Assembly (NCBI RefSeq): GCF_026262575.1
Contig: NZ_JAPKFL010000027.1
Location: forward strand, 1 to 64,000
DNA: 64,000 bases
DNA from: Streptomyces marinisediminis
GTDB taxonomy: Bacteria; Actinomycetota; Actinomycetes; Streptomycetales; Streptomycetaceae
Direction: 5' to 3'
The notes under the pieces are model-generated. The model saw only the letters and a list, made by a program, of their open reading frames with translations, had not been told where the DNA came from and did no database searches. The translations under genes were made by a program, and so were the position numbers. The first letter of the stretch is position 1. Each line of letters begins with the position of its first letter. Shown in pieces: positions 54,649 through 63,908 of this stretch.

Positions 54649-54810
54649 GTGAACTATGGCGAAATCGCCGCCACGGGTGGCGGTTTGTCCCTCTTCGGGC
54701 TGGCCTTCGGCCAGGTGTGGCTCGTGGCCCTCGCCTGCGCGGTGGTCCTGGCAGGCGCCCTGCTCGTCCGCGTCACCTTCCGGCGGGGCAAGCGTGCCGA
54801 CCAGCTCTGA
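54649..54810 (+). CDS. 53-residue single-span membrane protein overlapping the GT2 gene
   Basis: Reads VNYGEIAATGGGLSLFGLAF from a GTG start with TTGGAG seven bases upstream, then one strong helix (QVWLVALACAVVLAGALLV) and a basic end RVTFRRGKRADQL. Its last 17 bases overlap the GTG start of the GT2 synthase, implying coupled translation. A GGAA-TTTCC hairpin lies just upstream. No family is recognised; it may be an accessory subunit of the synthase. Confidence 0.72.
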   Translation: MNYGEIAATGGGLSLFGLAFGQVWLVALACAVVLAGALLVRVTFRRGKRADQL

Positions 54811-56224
54811 CGCCGGTCCCCGCGCCCCCGGCGCGCCGCGCGACGCCCCCGCGCCCCGGCCCACCGCGCGCTACCTCCCGCCCGGCGGCCTGGCCGCGCT
54901 GGCCGCGCTGCCCCTCGTCCTGGTGGTCGGGTGGACCGCCTGGCACCTGCTGAACCTCTCCCAGTGGCGCACCGCCGGACCCGGCCTGGGGCTCGTGTGG
55001 CTGGTGTCGTTCCTGCTGCTGTGGTGGCTGCCGCTGTGCTGGTTCGAGCGTCCGGCCACCGTGACCGAGCGGCAGCGGCGCGACGTGCTGGACCCCTTGC
55101 GCGTCACCGTCCACATCCCCGTCTACAACGAGGACCCGCGGGCGCTGCGGGCGTGCGTGGACTCCGTGCTCGCGCAGAGCCGTCCCGTCCAGCGCGTCCG
55201 GGTCGTCGACGACGGCTCGGCGGACGCCGCGACCGGTCGGCCCCTGCGCTACGACGCGGAGCGCGCGCACCTGCTGCGCCGCGCGGCCGAGGCGGGGATC
55301 GAGGCCACCTGGGACCGCACGCCCAACCGCGGCAAGCGCTGGGCGCAGATGCACGTGCTCGCCGACGACGACGCGGACGTCTTCGTCACGCTCGACAGCG
55401 ACTCGGTGCTGGACGAGCACGCCGTCGCGGAGGGGCTCAAGCCGTTCGCCGACCCCCGGGTGCGCTCCGTCGCCGGGCTCGTCGCGCCGCTGAACGCGCG
55501 CACCAACCTGCTCACCCGGCTGACCACGGTGCTCTACCTCCCCTTCACGCGCGGCCTGCGCAGCGCGCAGTCCCTGCTGGGGTCGGTGCTGATCAACTCC
55601 GGGACGCTCGCCTTCTACCGCGCCGACGTCGTGCGGGGCCACGCGGGGGTCTACGAGCGCGAGTCCTTCCGCGGCGTGCCGATGCAGATGAACGACGACT
55701 CGATGCTCACCCTCTACGCCCTGCTGGCGGGCCGCACGGTGCACCAGCCCTCGGCGGTGGTCTTCACCCTCGTGCCGGACCGCCCGCGCCACTACTTCCG
55801 GCAGCAGTTGCGGTGGATGCGCGGCACGACGGTGCGGCACCTGTGGTGGCTGCGCCACCTGCCCGTGCGCTCCCTGGGCTTCTGGATGCCGGTCGTGGAG
55901 TACGCGCACCTCCTGCTGGCGCTGCTCGTGCCGGTCGTCGTGCTGGCCTCCCCGGCCCTGGCCGCCCAGGCGGGACCGCTGGCGTGGCACGCGCTGCTGC
56001 TCGGCTGCGCCATGAACTACCTGATCGGCCTGCGCCTGTTCGCCCTGCGCCGGTCCGACGACCGGCGGGGCGGCCGGCTCCTGCTGTTCCTGTGCTCGCC
56101 CGTGGCCGGACTGTGGCGCCTGCTCGTGCTCCGGCCGCTGTACCTGTACGCGATGGCCACGTGCTGGCGCGTGGGCACGTGGGGCACCCGCTCCCGCGTC
56201 GAGGTCCGCGCGGGCACCGCCTAG
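54794..56224 (+). CDS. Processive GT2 glycosyltransferase (cellulose/hyaluronan synthase-like)
   Basis: 476 residues. Two N-terminal helices are followed by VTVHIPVYNEDPRALRACVD, VRVVDDGSADA, VFVTLDSDSVLDE (DxD), QMNDDSMLTLYALLAG and QQLRWMRGTTVRHL, the QxxRW motif of processive synthases. Four more helices follow. It should make and extrude a polysaccharide, distinct from that of cslA. GTG at 54794 lies inside the small membrane protein gene. No other synthase subunit is present. Confidence 0.88.
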   Translation: MPTSSDAGPRAPGAPRDAPAPRPTARYLPPGGLAALAALPLVLVVGWTAWHLLNLSQWRTAGPGLGLVWLVSFLLLWWLPLCWFERPATVTERQRRDVLDPLRVTVHIPVYNEDPRALRACVDSVLAQSRPVQRVRVVDDGSADAATGRPLRYDAERAHLLRRAAEAGIEATWDRTPNRGKRWAQMHVLADDDADVFVTLDSDSVLDEHAVAEGLKPFADPRVRSVAGLVAPLNARTNLLTRLTTVLYLPFTRGLRSAQSLLGSVLINSGTLAFYRADVVRGHAGVYERESFRGVPMQMNDDSMLTLYALLAGRTVHQPSAVVFTLVPDRPRHYFRQQLRWMRGTTVRHLWWLRHLPVRSLGFWMPVVEYAHLLLALLVPVVVLASPALAAQAGPLAWHALLLGCAMNYLIGLRLFALRRSDDRRGGRLLLFLCSPVAGLWRLLVLRPLYLYAMATCWRVGTWGTRSRVEVRAGTA

Positions 56225-56526
56225 GGAGCCGTGGGCCGCCGCCCGCCCGGGAGGCCCGGTCGCCACCGCGCGTCCGCCCCGCGTCACCCGGGCGGGCGTG
56301 CGCGGACGCCGGGCGAGCGGGCCGCGGCGTTCACCTGTCCGGGGGTGAGGGGTGTACCCGGGCCCGGAGTACGTCAACCGGCCGCTTTGGACGGCACGTT
56401 GACGCGACGCGCCGACGGTGGACCGCTAGGCCGATCGGGGGCGGGCGGAGGGTGTCGGAGATGCACGCGGGCCCGTGCTGACGTGTCCTCGCACTGAAGA
56501 CGTCTCTGCAACAGGAGGACGGCCGG
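56225..56526. other. Intergenic region upstream of the M23 peptidase
   Basis: About 300 bases without a gene. It contains an inverted repeat CGTCAAC (56372-56378) / GTTGACG (56398-56404) about 120 bases before the start codon. I looked for a c-di-AMP (ydaO) riboswitch, common before wall hydrolases, and did not find its conserved core. Confidence 0.5.
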
Positions 56527-57081
56527 ATGTGTGGTGCGCACGGAGAACAAGGGCGCGGGGGGCTGTCCCGGCGCGGTGTGCTGCGCGGTGGGGCGCTCGG
56601 CGTGCTGGGGGCGGTACCGCTGCTGGGAGTGGTGGCGCCGCGGGCGTCGGGCGGGACGCGGGGAGGCGGGCCGCCGTACGCGCGGCCGCTGGCCGGAAGC
56701 CACCGGATCTCGGCGGCCTACGGCATCCCGGGTGACTGGCTGGCCGGACGGCACACCGGTGTGGACTTCGCCGTGGACACCGGCACCGGGGTGCACGCGG
56801 TGGGCACCGGCACCGTCGACGTCGCGGGCGAGCAGGGCGACTACGGCGAGACGGTGGTGGTGCGGCTGGCAGACGGTCACTTCGCCCTCTACGCCCACCT
56901 CTCGGCGTACGACGTGAAGGTGGGCCAGCGGGTGACGGGCGGCGACCGCATCGCGCGGACCGGCGCCACCGGCCGGGTCACCGGACCGCACCTGCACTTC
57001 GAGGTGCGCACCGGCCGCGAGTACGGCACCGACGTCGACCCGGTGCAGTACCTCGCCGACCGGGGCGTCTCCGTGCTGTAG
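56527..57081 (+). CDS. Secreted M23 family metallopeptidase
   Basis: 184 residues. A Tat-type signal (GLSRRGVLRGGALGVLGAVP) precedes a single LytM/M23 domain with zinc ligands His76 and Asp80 (RHTGVDF) and His157 of PHLHFEV, plus catalytic His124 (YAHLSAY). It cuts peptidoglycan cross-bridges or stems. No binding domain, so it is the minimal form. ATG with AGGAGG about eight bases upstream. Confidence 0.93.
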   Translation: MCGAHGEQGRGGLSRRGVLRGGALGVLGAVPLLGVVAPRASGGTRGGGPPYARPLAGSHRISAAYGIPGDWLAGRHTGVDFAVDTGTGVHAVGTGTVDVAGEQGDYGETVVVRLADGHFALYAHLSAYDVKVGQRVTGGDRIARTGATGRVTGPHLHFEVRTGREYGTDVDPVQYLADRGVSVL

Positions 57082-57150
57082 CGGGCCGGTCGTTCGGGCC
57101 GTCCCGGTCGGCCCGCATCCGGCGGTGGCGCGTCGGGGCGCGTCGGCCGG

Positions 57151-57195
57151 GGGCCGGCCGGGCCAGCCGGGCCAGCCGGGCCAGCCGGGCCGGCC
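57151..57195. repeat. 9-bp tandem repeat, five copies
   Basis: GGGCCAGCC units (two variants GGGCCGGCC at the ends) in the region between the convergent peptidase and TetR genes. Confidence 0.85.
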
Positions 57196-57281
57196 GGGTC
57201 GGGCGGTCGGGTGGAGCCGCCGCGCCGTCGCTGCCGCCCGTCGGCCGGGGCTCGCCCGGCCGGGCCGGTCGGCCCGGCTCG

Positions 57282-58004
57282 TCAGCCGGGCTCGCCGGCC
57301 GCGTGCCCCTCGGTCGGCTGCCCGTCGGCCGCGTGCCCGTCGGGTGCCCGGTCGGCCGCCGCGGCGAACGCGCCGCGCGCCAGCCGGTGCAGCAGGGCCG
57401 CCGTGCGCGACCGGTCGGGCAGCGCGGCGGGGCGGCTGAGCCGCGGGGTGGAGTTCAGCAGGCCGAAGACGGCGTGCACGGCGGCCCGGGCCTCGCGCTC
57501 GGGCAGCCCCGGGTGCACCTCGCGCACGACGCCCACCCACAGCTCGACGTACTCGCGCTGGAGCCGCCGCACCCGCTTGCGGTCCTCGTCGCGCAGCCGG
57601 TCCAGCTCGCGGTCGTGCAGGGTGATCAGCGGCCGGTCGTCGAGCGCGAAGTCGATGTGTCCGGCGATGAGCGCGTCCAGGGCGTCGCCCGCCGGGCTGC
57701 CCGCGGCGTCGGCCTCGGCCAGCCGCGCCCGGCCCCCCTCGTGCAGCCGCTCGCTGATGCCCACGAGCAGCTCGGCCAGCATGGCGTCCTTGCCGGGGAA
57801 GTGCCGGTAGAGCCCGGGGCCGCTGATGCCGACGGCGGCCCCTATCTCGTCGACGCCGACGCCGTGGAAGCCGCGCTCGGCGAACAGGCGGGCCGCTTCG
57901 CGCAGGATCTGCTCGCGGCGGCTGGGCGCGCGGGGCTCCCCGCGCCCCCCGGAGGGGGCGGCGGTCGCGGAGTCCGGGCCGGCGGCTCCGGTGCGGGTGC
58001 TCAT
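57282..58004 (-). CDS. TetR-family transcriptional regulator
   Basis: 240 residues. The DNA-binding domain is REQILREAARLFAERGFHGV then VDEIGAAVGISGPGLYRHFPGKDAMLAEL. The effector domain has AAGSPAGDALDALIAGHIDFAL and a disordered Gly/His tail. It lies divergent from the acyl-CoA carboxylase operon with two palindromic sites in the 105-base gap, so it most likely represses that operon in response to an acyl-CoA intermediate. ATG at 58004. Confidence 0.92.
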   Translation of the reverse strand: MSTRTGAAGPDSATAAPSGGRGEPRAPSRREQILREAARLFAERGFHGVGVDEIGAAVGISGPGLYRHFPGKDAMLAELLVGISERLHEGGRARLAEADAAGSPAGDALDALIAGHIDFALDDRPLITLHDRELDRLRDEDRKRVRRLQREYVELWVGVVREVHPGLPEREARAAVHAVFGLLNSTPRLSRPAALPDRSRTAALLHRLARGAFAAAADRAPDGHAADGQPTEGHAAGEPG

Positions 58005-58026
58005 GCCAACGATTCTAGACAGTCCC

Positions 58027-58071
58027 GTTAGCGCACGTTAACCTGGCGGACAGGGGTTAACGCCCATTAAC
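58027..58071. promoter_or_regulatory. Twin TetR-type operators between regulator and carboxylase operon
   Basis: GTTAGCGCACGTTAAC (58027-58042) and GTTAACGCCCATTAAC (58056-58071) are two copies of one 16-bp near-palindrome, centres 29 bases apart. Each half differs from perfect symmetry by one base. Confidence 0.72.
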
Positions 58072-58109
58072 CGTGGAACTGTGGAACCGTGAGCAAGGGG
58101 GCTCAGGGC

Positions 58110-59726
58110 ATGCAGCAGGCACCGCCGCTGGCCAGCGCCGTCGACCCGGCGTCACCGGCATGGCGCACGAACGAGGCCGCGCACCGCGAGCTGGCCGCCG
58201 AGCTTCGCGAGAAGCTGGCCGCGGCCCGGCTGGGCGGCGGGGAGCGGGCCCGCGCCCGGCACACCGCGCGCGGCAAGCTCCTCCCCCGGGACCGGGTGGA
58301 CGGGCTGCTCGACCCCGGCTCGCCCTTCCTGGAGCTGGCGCCGCTGGCCGCCGACGGGCTGTACGACGGGCAGGCGCCCGCCGCCGGGGTGATCGCCGGC
58401 ATCGGCCGCGTCGCGGGCCGCGAGTGCGTCATCGTCGCCAACGACGCCACCGTCAAGGGCGGCACGTACTACCCGATGACGGTCAAGAAGCACCTGCGCG
58501 CCCAGGAGGTCGCGCTGGAGAACCGGCTGCCGTGCCTGTACCTGGTGGACTCCGGCGGCGCCTTCCTGCCGATGCAGGACGAGGTCTTCCCCGACCGCGA
58601 GCACTTCGGGCGCATCTTCTACAACCAGGCCCGGATGTCGGCCGCCCGCATCCCGCAGATCGCCGCCGTGATGGGCTCCTGCACGGCCGGCGGCGCCTAC
58701 GTTCCGGCGATGAGCGACGAGGCCGTGATCGTCCGCGGCCAGGGCACGATCTTCCTGGGCGGGCCACCGCTGGTGAAGGCCGCCACCGGCGAGGTCGTCA
58801 CCGCCGAGGAGCTGGGCGGCGGCGAGGTGCACTCCCGCACCTCCGGGGTCACCGACCACCTCGCCGAGGACGACGAGCACGCCCTGCGCATCGTGCGCAC
58901 CATCGTCTCCACCCTCCCGGCGCGCGGCCCGCTGCCGTGGACGGTCGAGCCGAGCGAGGAGCCCGCCGTCGACCCGGCCGGCCTCTACGGCGCCGTCCCC
59001 GTGGACTCGCGCACGCCCTACGACGTCCGCGAGATCATCGCCCGCCTGACCGACGGCTCCCGCTTCCAGGAGTTCAAGGCCGAGTACGGCACGACGCTGG
59101 TGACCGGCTTCGCCCGCGTCCACGGGCACCCGGTGGGCATCGTCGCCAACAACGGCATCCTGTTCGCGGAGTCCGCCCAGAAGGGCGCCCACTTCGTCGA
59201 GCTGTGCGACCAGCGCGGCATCCCGCTGCTGTTCCTGCAGAACATCTCCGGCTTCATGGTCGGCCGCGCCTACGAGGCGGGCGGCATCGCCAAGCACGGC
59301 GCCAAGATGGTCACCGCCGTGGCCACCACCCGGGTGCCCAAGCTCACCGTCGTCGTCGGCGGCTCCTACGGCGCGGGCAACTACTCGATGTGCGGCCGGG
59401 CCTACGGGCCCCGCTTCCTGTGGATGTGGCCGGGCGCCAAGATCTCCGTCATGGGCGGCGAGCAGGCCGCCTCCGTGCTCGCCACCGTCAAGCGCGACCA
59501 GCTGGAGGCCCGCGGCGAGGAGTGGGGCGCGGACGAGGAGGAGGCGTTCAAGGCCCCCGTCCGCGCCCAGTACGAGACCCAGGGCAACGCCTACTACGCC
59601 ACCGCCCGGCTGTGGGACGACGGCGTGATCGACCCGCTGGAGACCCGCACGGTCCTCGGCCTGGCCCTGACCGCCTGTGCCAACGCGCCGCTGGGCGAGC
59701 CCGGCTTCGGCGTCTTCCGGATGTGA
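58110..59726 (+). CDS. accD1: Acyl-CoA carboxylase beta subunit (methylcrotonoyl-CoA carboxylase type)
   Basis: 538 residues. It begins MQQAPPLASAVDPASPAW and has the two carboxyltransferase half-domains: GVIAGIGRVAGRECVIVAND, LYLVDSGGAFLPMQDEVFPD, GSCTAGGAYVPAMSDEAV in the N-half and GFMVGRAYEAGGIAKHGAKM, VGGSYGAGNYSMCGRAYGPR in the C-half. These match MCC beta rather than propionyl-CoA carboxylase. It transfers CO2 to 3-methylcrotonyl-CoA in leucine degradation. ATG at 58110 has GGGGG upstream; a GTG at 58089 is possible. Confidence 0.92.
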   Translation: MQQAPPLASAVDPASPAWRTNEAAHRELAAELREKLAAARLGGGERARARHTARGKLLPRDRVDGLLDPGSPFLELAPLAADGLYDGQAPAAGVIAGIGRVAGRECVIVANDATVKGGTYYPMTVKKHLRAQEVALENRLPCLYLVDSGGAFLPMQDEVFPDREHFGRIFYNQARMSAARIPQIAAVMGSCTAGGAYVPAMSDEAVIVRGQGTIFLGGPPLVKAATGEVVTAEELGGGEVHSRTSGVTDHLAEDDEHALRIVRTIVSTLPARGPLPWTVEPSEEPAVDPAGLYGAVPVDSRTPYDVREIIARLTDGSRFQEFKAEYGTTLVTGFARVHGHPVGIVANNGILFAESAQKGAHFVELCDQRGIPLLFLQNISGFMVGRAYEAGGIAKHGAKMVTAVATTRVPKLTVVVGGSYGAGNYSMCGRAYGPRFLWMWPGAKISVMGGEQAASVLATVKRDQLEARGEEWGADEEEAFKAPVRAQYETQGNAYYATARLWDDGVIDPLETRTVLGLALTACANAPLGEPGFGVFRM

Positions 59727-59739
59727 GGGGGAGCCACCC

Positions 59740-61779
59740 GTGACTTCGCAGTTGTTCGACACCGTCCTGGTCGCCAACCGCGGCGAGATCGCCGTCCGCG
59801 TCATCCGCACGCTGCGGGAGCTGGGCATCCGCTCCGTCGCCGTCCACAGCGACGCCGACGCCGACGCCCGGCACGTGCGCGAGGCCGACGCCGCCGTGCG
59901 CATCGGTCCCGCCCCGGCCGCCGAGAGCTACCTGCGGGTGGACGCGTTGCTGCGCGCCGCGCGCCGCACCGGCGCCCAGGCCGTCCACCCCGGCTACGGC
60001 TTCCTCGCCGAGAACGCCGCCTTCGCCGAGGCCGTCACCGACGCCGGGCTGACCTTCATCGGCCCGCCCGCCGCCGCGATCGAGCTGATGGGCGACAAGA
60101 TCCGCGCCAAGGAGACGGTGCGCGCCGCCGGCGTCCCCGTCGTGCCCGGCTCCTCCGGGTCCGGGCTGAGCGACGCCCAACTGGCCGAGGCCGCGCGGGA
60201 GATCGGCATGCCGGTGCTGCTCAAACCGTCCGCGGGCGGCGGCGGCAAGGGCATGCGCCTGGTGCGGGACGCGGCGCTGCTGGAGGACGAGATCGCCGCC
60301 GCCCGCCGCGAGGCGCGCGCCTCCTTCGGCGACGACACCCTGCTCGTCGAGCGGTTCATCGACCGCCCCCGGCACATCGAGATCCAGGTGCTCGCCGACG
60401 GCCACGGCACCGTGCTCCACCTCGGCGAGCGCGAGTGCTCGCTCCAGCGCCGCCACCAGAAGATCATCGAGGAGGCCCCCAGCCCCCTGCTGGACGAGGC
60501 CACCCGCGCCGCGATGGGCGCCGCCGCCGTCGAGGCAGCCCGCGCCTGCGGCTACCGGGGCGCGGGCACCGTGGAGTTCATCGTCCCCGGCGGCGACCCG
60601 GGCGCGTACTGCTTCATGGAGATGAACACCCGCCTCCAGGTCGAGCACCCGGTCACCGAGCTGATCACCGGCCTTGACCTGGTGGAGTGGCAGGTCCGCG
60701 TCGCCGCCGGGCAGCCGCTCGGGCTGGCCCAGGACGAGGTCGCCCTCACCGGGCACGCGGTGGAGGCGCGCGTCTGCGCGGAGACGGCCCGGGTGAGCGC
60801 GGGGGAGCGGGTGGACTTCCTGCCCTCGGCCGGCACCGTGCTCCTGCTGCGCGAGCCGGACGGGGACGGCCTGCGCACCGACTCCGGGCTCAGCGAGGGC
60901 ACCGAGGTGGGCACCACCTACGACCCGATGCTCTCCAAGGTCATCGCCCACGGCCCCGACCGGCCCACGGCCCTGCGCCGCCTGCGCGCCGCCCTGGCCG
61001 CGACCACCGTGCTCGGCGTCGACACCAACACCGCCTTCCTGCGCGCCCTGCTGGCCCACCCCGCCGTCGTCGCGGGCGACCTGGACACCGGCCTGGTGGA
61101 CCGGGACGCCGCGTCCCTGGTGCCGGAGGCCGTGCCCGACGCCGTCTACGCCGCCGCCGCCCTGCTGCGGCACGCGGCGCTGGAGCCGGCCGCCGACGGC
61201 TGGACGGACCCGTTCGCCGTGCCCTCCGGCTTCCGCCTCGGCGGCACGGCCGCCTGGACGCCGCACCACCTGAAGCTCCCCGGCCACGACCCGGTGACCG
61301 TCCGGGTGCGCGGCCGCGCGGCCGACGGCGCCGAGGTCCGCGTGGGCGACGCCGACGCGGTGCCCGCCCGCCTGGTCCCGGCCGCGCCGGGCCGCGTCCA
61401 GCTCGTGTGGGACGGGGTCACGCAGGCGTTCGCGCACGCCGGGTCCGGCGGCGACCACTGGCTCGGGCAGGACGGCGCCGCCTGGCAGGTGCGCGCCCAC
61501 GACCCGGTGGCCGCCGCGCTGCGCGGCGCCGGAGCGGCGGCCGGCGCCGACGCGCTGACCGCGCCCATGCCCGGCACCGTGACGGTCGTCAAGGTGGCCG
61601 TCGGCGAGGAGGTCTCGGCCGGGCAGGCGCTGGTCGTCGTCGAGGCGATGAAGATGGAGCACGTCATCGCCGCCCCGCACGCCGGCACCGTCACCGCGCT
61701 GGACGTCGCCGCGGGCACCACCGTCGCCATGGACCAGATCCTGGCCGTGGTCGACCCGCACGAGGAAGTGGAGGCGTAA
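59740..61779 (+). CDS. Biotin-dependent acyl-CoA carboxylase alpha subunit
   Basis: 679 residues. The biotin carboxylase domain is TVLVANRGEIAVRVIRTLRE, then GGGGKGMRLV, ERECSLQRRHQKIIEEAPS and FMEMNTRLQVEHPVTE. The linker is followed by a biotinyl domain with the biotinylation site VEAMKMEHVIA near the end. It charges biotin with CO2 for the beta subunit. GTG start at 59740, 13 bases after the beta subunit, with GAGGGGGA upstream. Confidence 0.95.
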   Translation: MTSQLFDTVLVANRGEIAVRVIRTLRELGIRSVAVHSDADADARHVREADAAVRIGPAPAAESYLRVDALLRAARRTGAQAVHPGYGFLAENAAFAEAVTDAGLTFIGPPAAAIELMGDKIRAKETVRAAGVPVVPGSSGSGLSDAQLAEAAREIGMPVLLKPSAGGGGKGMRLVRDAALLEDEIAAARREARASFGDDTLLVERFIDRPRHIEIQVLADGHGTVLHLGERECSLQRRHQKIIEEAPSPLLDEATRAAMGAAAVEAARACGYRGAGTVEFIVPGGDPGAYCFMEMNTRLQVEHPVTELITGLDLVEWQVRVAAGQPLGLAQDEVALTGHAVEARVCAETARVSAGERVDFLPSAGTVLLLREPDGDGLRTDSGLSEGTEVGTTYDPMLSKVIAHGPDRPTALRRLRAALAATTVLGVDTNTAFLRALLAHPAVVAGDLDTGLVDRDAASLVPEAVPDAVYAAAALLRHAALEPAADGWTDPFAVPSGFRLGGTAAWTPHHLKLPGHDPVTVRVRGRAADGAEVRVGDADAVPARLVPAAPGRVQLVWDGVTQAFAHAGSGGDHWLGQDGAAWQVRAHDPVAAALRGAGAAAGADALTAPMPGTVTVVKVAVGEEVSAGQALVVVEAMKMEHVIAAPHAGTVTALDVAAGTTVAMDQILAVVDPHEEVEA

Positions 61780-61782
61780 CGC

Positions 61783-62748
61783 ATGACGGAGCCCGCACAC
61801 CCCCTGCCGATGCGCGTGCCGCTGGCCGGGCTGCCCGCCCGGGTGCGCGTCCACGAGGTCGGACCGCGCGACGGGTTGCAGAACGAGCCCGCCGTCGTGC
61901 CCGTGGAGGTGAAGGCCGAGTTCGTCCGCCGCCTGGCCGCCGCCGGGCTGACCACCGTGGAGGCGACGAGTTTCGTCCACCCGCGCTGGGTGCCGCAGCT
62001 CGCGGACGCCGAGGAGCTGTACCCGCGCGTGCGCGACCTCGCGCCGGACGTGCGCCTCCCGGTGCTCGTGCCCAACGAGCGCGGCCTGGACCGCGCGCTG
62101 GCCCTGGGCGCCCGCGAGGTCGCCGTCTTCGCCAGTGCCACCGAGTCCTTCGCCCGGGCCAACCTCAACCGCACCGTCGCCGAGGCGCTGGCCATGTTCG
62201 AACCCGTCGTGGCCCGCGCCAGGGAGGCCGGGGCCCGGGTGCGCGGCTACCTGTCCATGTGCTTCGGCGACCCCTGGGAGGGCCCCGTGCCGCCCGCCCA
62301 GGTCGTCGACGTCTGCCGCGCCCTGGACGCCATGGGCTGCGACGAGCTGAGCCTGGGCGACACCATCGGCGTCGCCACCCCCGGCCACGTCACCGCGCTC
62401 CTGGCCGCGCTGGCCGAGGCCGGGCTGCCCGCCGACCGGCTGGCCGTCCACTTCCACGACACCTACGGCCAGGCGCTGTCCAACACCCTGGCCGCGCTCC
62501 AGCACGGCGTCACCACCGTCGACGCCTCCGCCGGCGGGCTGGGCGGCTGCCCCTACGCCAAGAGCGCCACCGGCAACCTCGCCACCGAAGACCTCGTGTG
62601 GATGCTGCACGGACTCGGCATCGACACCGGGGTCGACCTCGGCCGGCTCACCGCCACCAGCGTGTGGGTGGCCGAACGGCTGGGCCGCCCCAGCCCCTCG
62701 CGCACCGTGCGCGCCCTCGCCCACGACGCCTCCCACAAGGAGCAGTGA
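61783..62748 (+). CDS. hmgL: Hydroxymethylglutaryl-CoA lyase
   Basis: 321 residues. The DRE-TIM motif is VHEVGPRDGLQNEP, then TSFVHPRWVPQL, GYLSMCFGDPWEG, HFHDTYGQALSN with metal-binding His residues, and the catalytic Cys in GLGGCPYAKSATGN. It splits HMG-CoA into acetyl-CoA and acetoacetate, the last step of leucine degradation. Start lies three bases after the carboxylase stop. Confidence 0.95.
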   Translation: MTEPAHPLPMRVPLAGLPARVRVHEVGPRDGLQNEPAVVPVEVKAEFVRRLAAAGLTTVEATSFVHPRWVPQLADAEELYPRVRDLAPDVRLPVLVPNERGLDRALALGAREVAVFASATESFARANLNRTVAEALAMFEPVVARAREAGARVRGYLSMCFGDPWEGPVPPAQVVDVCRALDAMGCDELSLGDTIGVATPGHVTALLAALAEAGLPADRLAVHFHDTYGQALSNTLAALQHGVTTVDASAGGLGGCPYAKSATGNLATEDLVWMLHGLGIDTGVDLGRLTATSVWVAERLGRPSPSRTVRALAHDASHKEQ

Positions 62749-62753
62749 AACCC

Positions 62754-63908
62754 ATGTCCCTGGACCACCGCCTCAGCCCCGAGCACGAGGAACTGCGCCG
62801 TACCGTCGAGGAGTTCGCGCACGACGTCATCGCCCCCGCGATCGGCGACTACTACGAGCGGCACGCGTTCCCCTACGAGATCATCCGCGAGATGGGCCGC
62901 ATGGGCCTGTTCGGGCTGCCCTTCCCCGAGGAGTACGGCGGCATGGGCGGCGACTACCTCGCCCTGTGCCTGGCCCTGGAGGAGCTCGCCCGCGTCGACT
63001 CCTCGGTGGCGATCACCCTGGAGGCCGGCGTCTCGCTCGGCGCCATGCCGATCCACCTCTACGGCACCGAGGAGCAGAAGCGCCAGTGGCTGCCCCGGCT
63101 GTGCTCCGGGGAGGCGCTGGGCGCCTTCGGCCTCACCGAGCCCGAGTGCGGCTCCGACGCGGGCGGCACCCGCACCACCGCCGTGCGCGACGGCGACGAC
63201 TGGGTGATCAACGGCACCAAGTGCTTCATCACCAACTCCGGTACGGACATCACCGACCTGGTCACGGTCACCGCCGTCACCGGGCGCAAGGACGACGGCT
63301 CCCCCCGGATCTCGACGTTCATCGTCCCCTCCGGCACCCCCGGCTTCACCGTCGCCGCGCCCTACTCCAAGGTGGGCTGGAACGCCTCGGACACCCGCGA
63401 GCTGTCCTTCTCCGACGTCCGCGTCCCGGCCGCCAACCTGCTCGGCGAGGAGGGCCGCGGCTACGCGCAGTTCCTGCGCATCCTCGACGAGGGCCGCATC
63501 GCCATCTCCGCGCTGGCCACCGGGCTCGCCCAGGGCTGCGTGGACGAGTCCGTGCGCTACGCCCGCGAGCGCCACGCCTTCGGCAAGCCGATCGGGGACA
63601 ACCAGGCCATCCAGTTCAAGCTGGCCGACATGGCGATGCGCGCCCACACCGCGCGCGTCGCCTGGCGGGACGCGGCCTCCCGGATGCTGGCCGCGGAACC
63701 GTTCAAGCAGCAGGCGGCCATGGCCAAGCTGTACTCCTCGGAGATCGCGGTCACCAACGCCCGTGAGGCGACGCAGATCCACGGCGGCTACGGGTTCATG
63801 AACGAGTACCCGGTCGCCCGCATGTGGCGCGACTCCAAGATCCTGGAGATCGGCGAGGGCACGAGCGAGGTCCAGCGCATGCTCATCGCCCGCGACCTGG
63901 GCCTGTAA
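62754..63908 (+). CDS. acdH: Acyl-CoA dehydrogenase (isovaleryl/branched-chain type)
   Basis: 384 residues. FGLTEPECGSDAGGTRTTAV and CFITNSGTDITDLVTVTAV are the family signatures. GGYGFMNEYPVARMWRDSKI and EGTSEVQRMLIARDLGL close the protein, with the catalytic Glu in ILEIGEGTSE. It introduces the double bond into isovaleryl-CoA and related branched acyl-CoAs. Last gene of the operon, five bases after the lyase stop. Confidence 0.93.
   Translation: MSLDHRLSPEHEELRRTVEEFAHDVIAPAIGDYYERHAFPYEIIREMGRMGLFGLPFPEEYGGMGGDYLALCLALEELARVDSSVAITLEAGVSLGAMPIHLYGTEEQKRQWLPRLCSGEALGAFGLTEPECGSDAGGTRTTAVRDGDDWVINGTKCFITNSGTDITDLVTVTAVTGRKDDGSPRISTFIVPSGTPGFTVAAPYSKVGWNASDTRELSFSDVRVPAANLLGEEGRGYAQFLRILDEGRIAISALATGLAQGCVDESVRYARERHAFGKPIGDNQAIQFKLADMAMRAHTARVAWRDAASRMLAAEPFKQQAAMAKLYSSEIAVTNAREATQIHGGYGFMNEYPVARMWRDSKILEIGEGTSEVQRMLIARDLGL

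Noticed and set aside
56225..56526. c-di-AMP (ydaO) riboswitch before the M23 peptidase
   Set aside because: The conserved ydaO core could not be found in this stretch.
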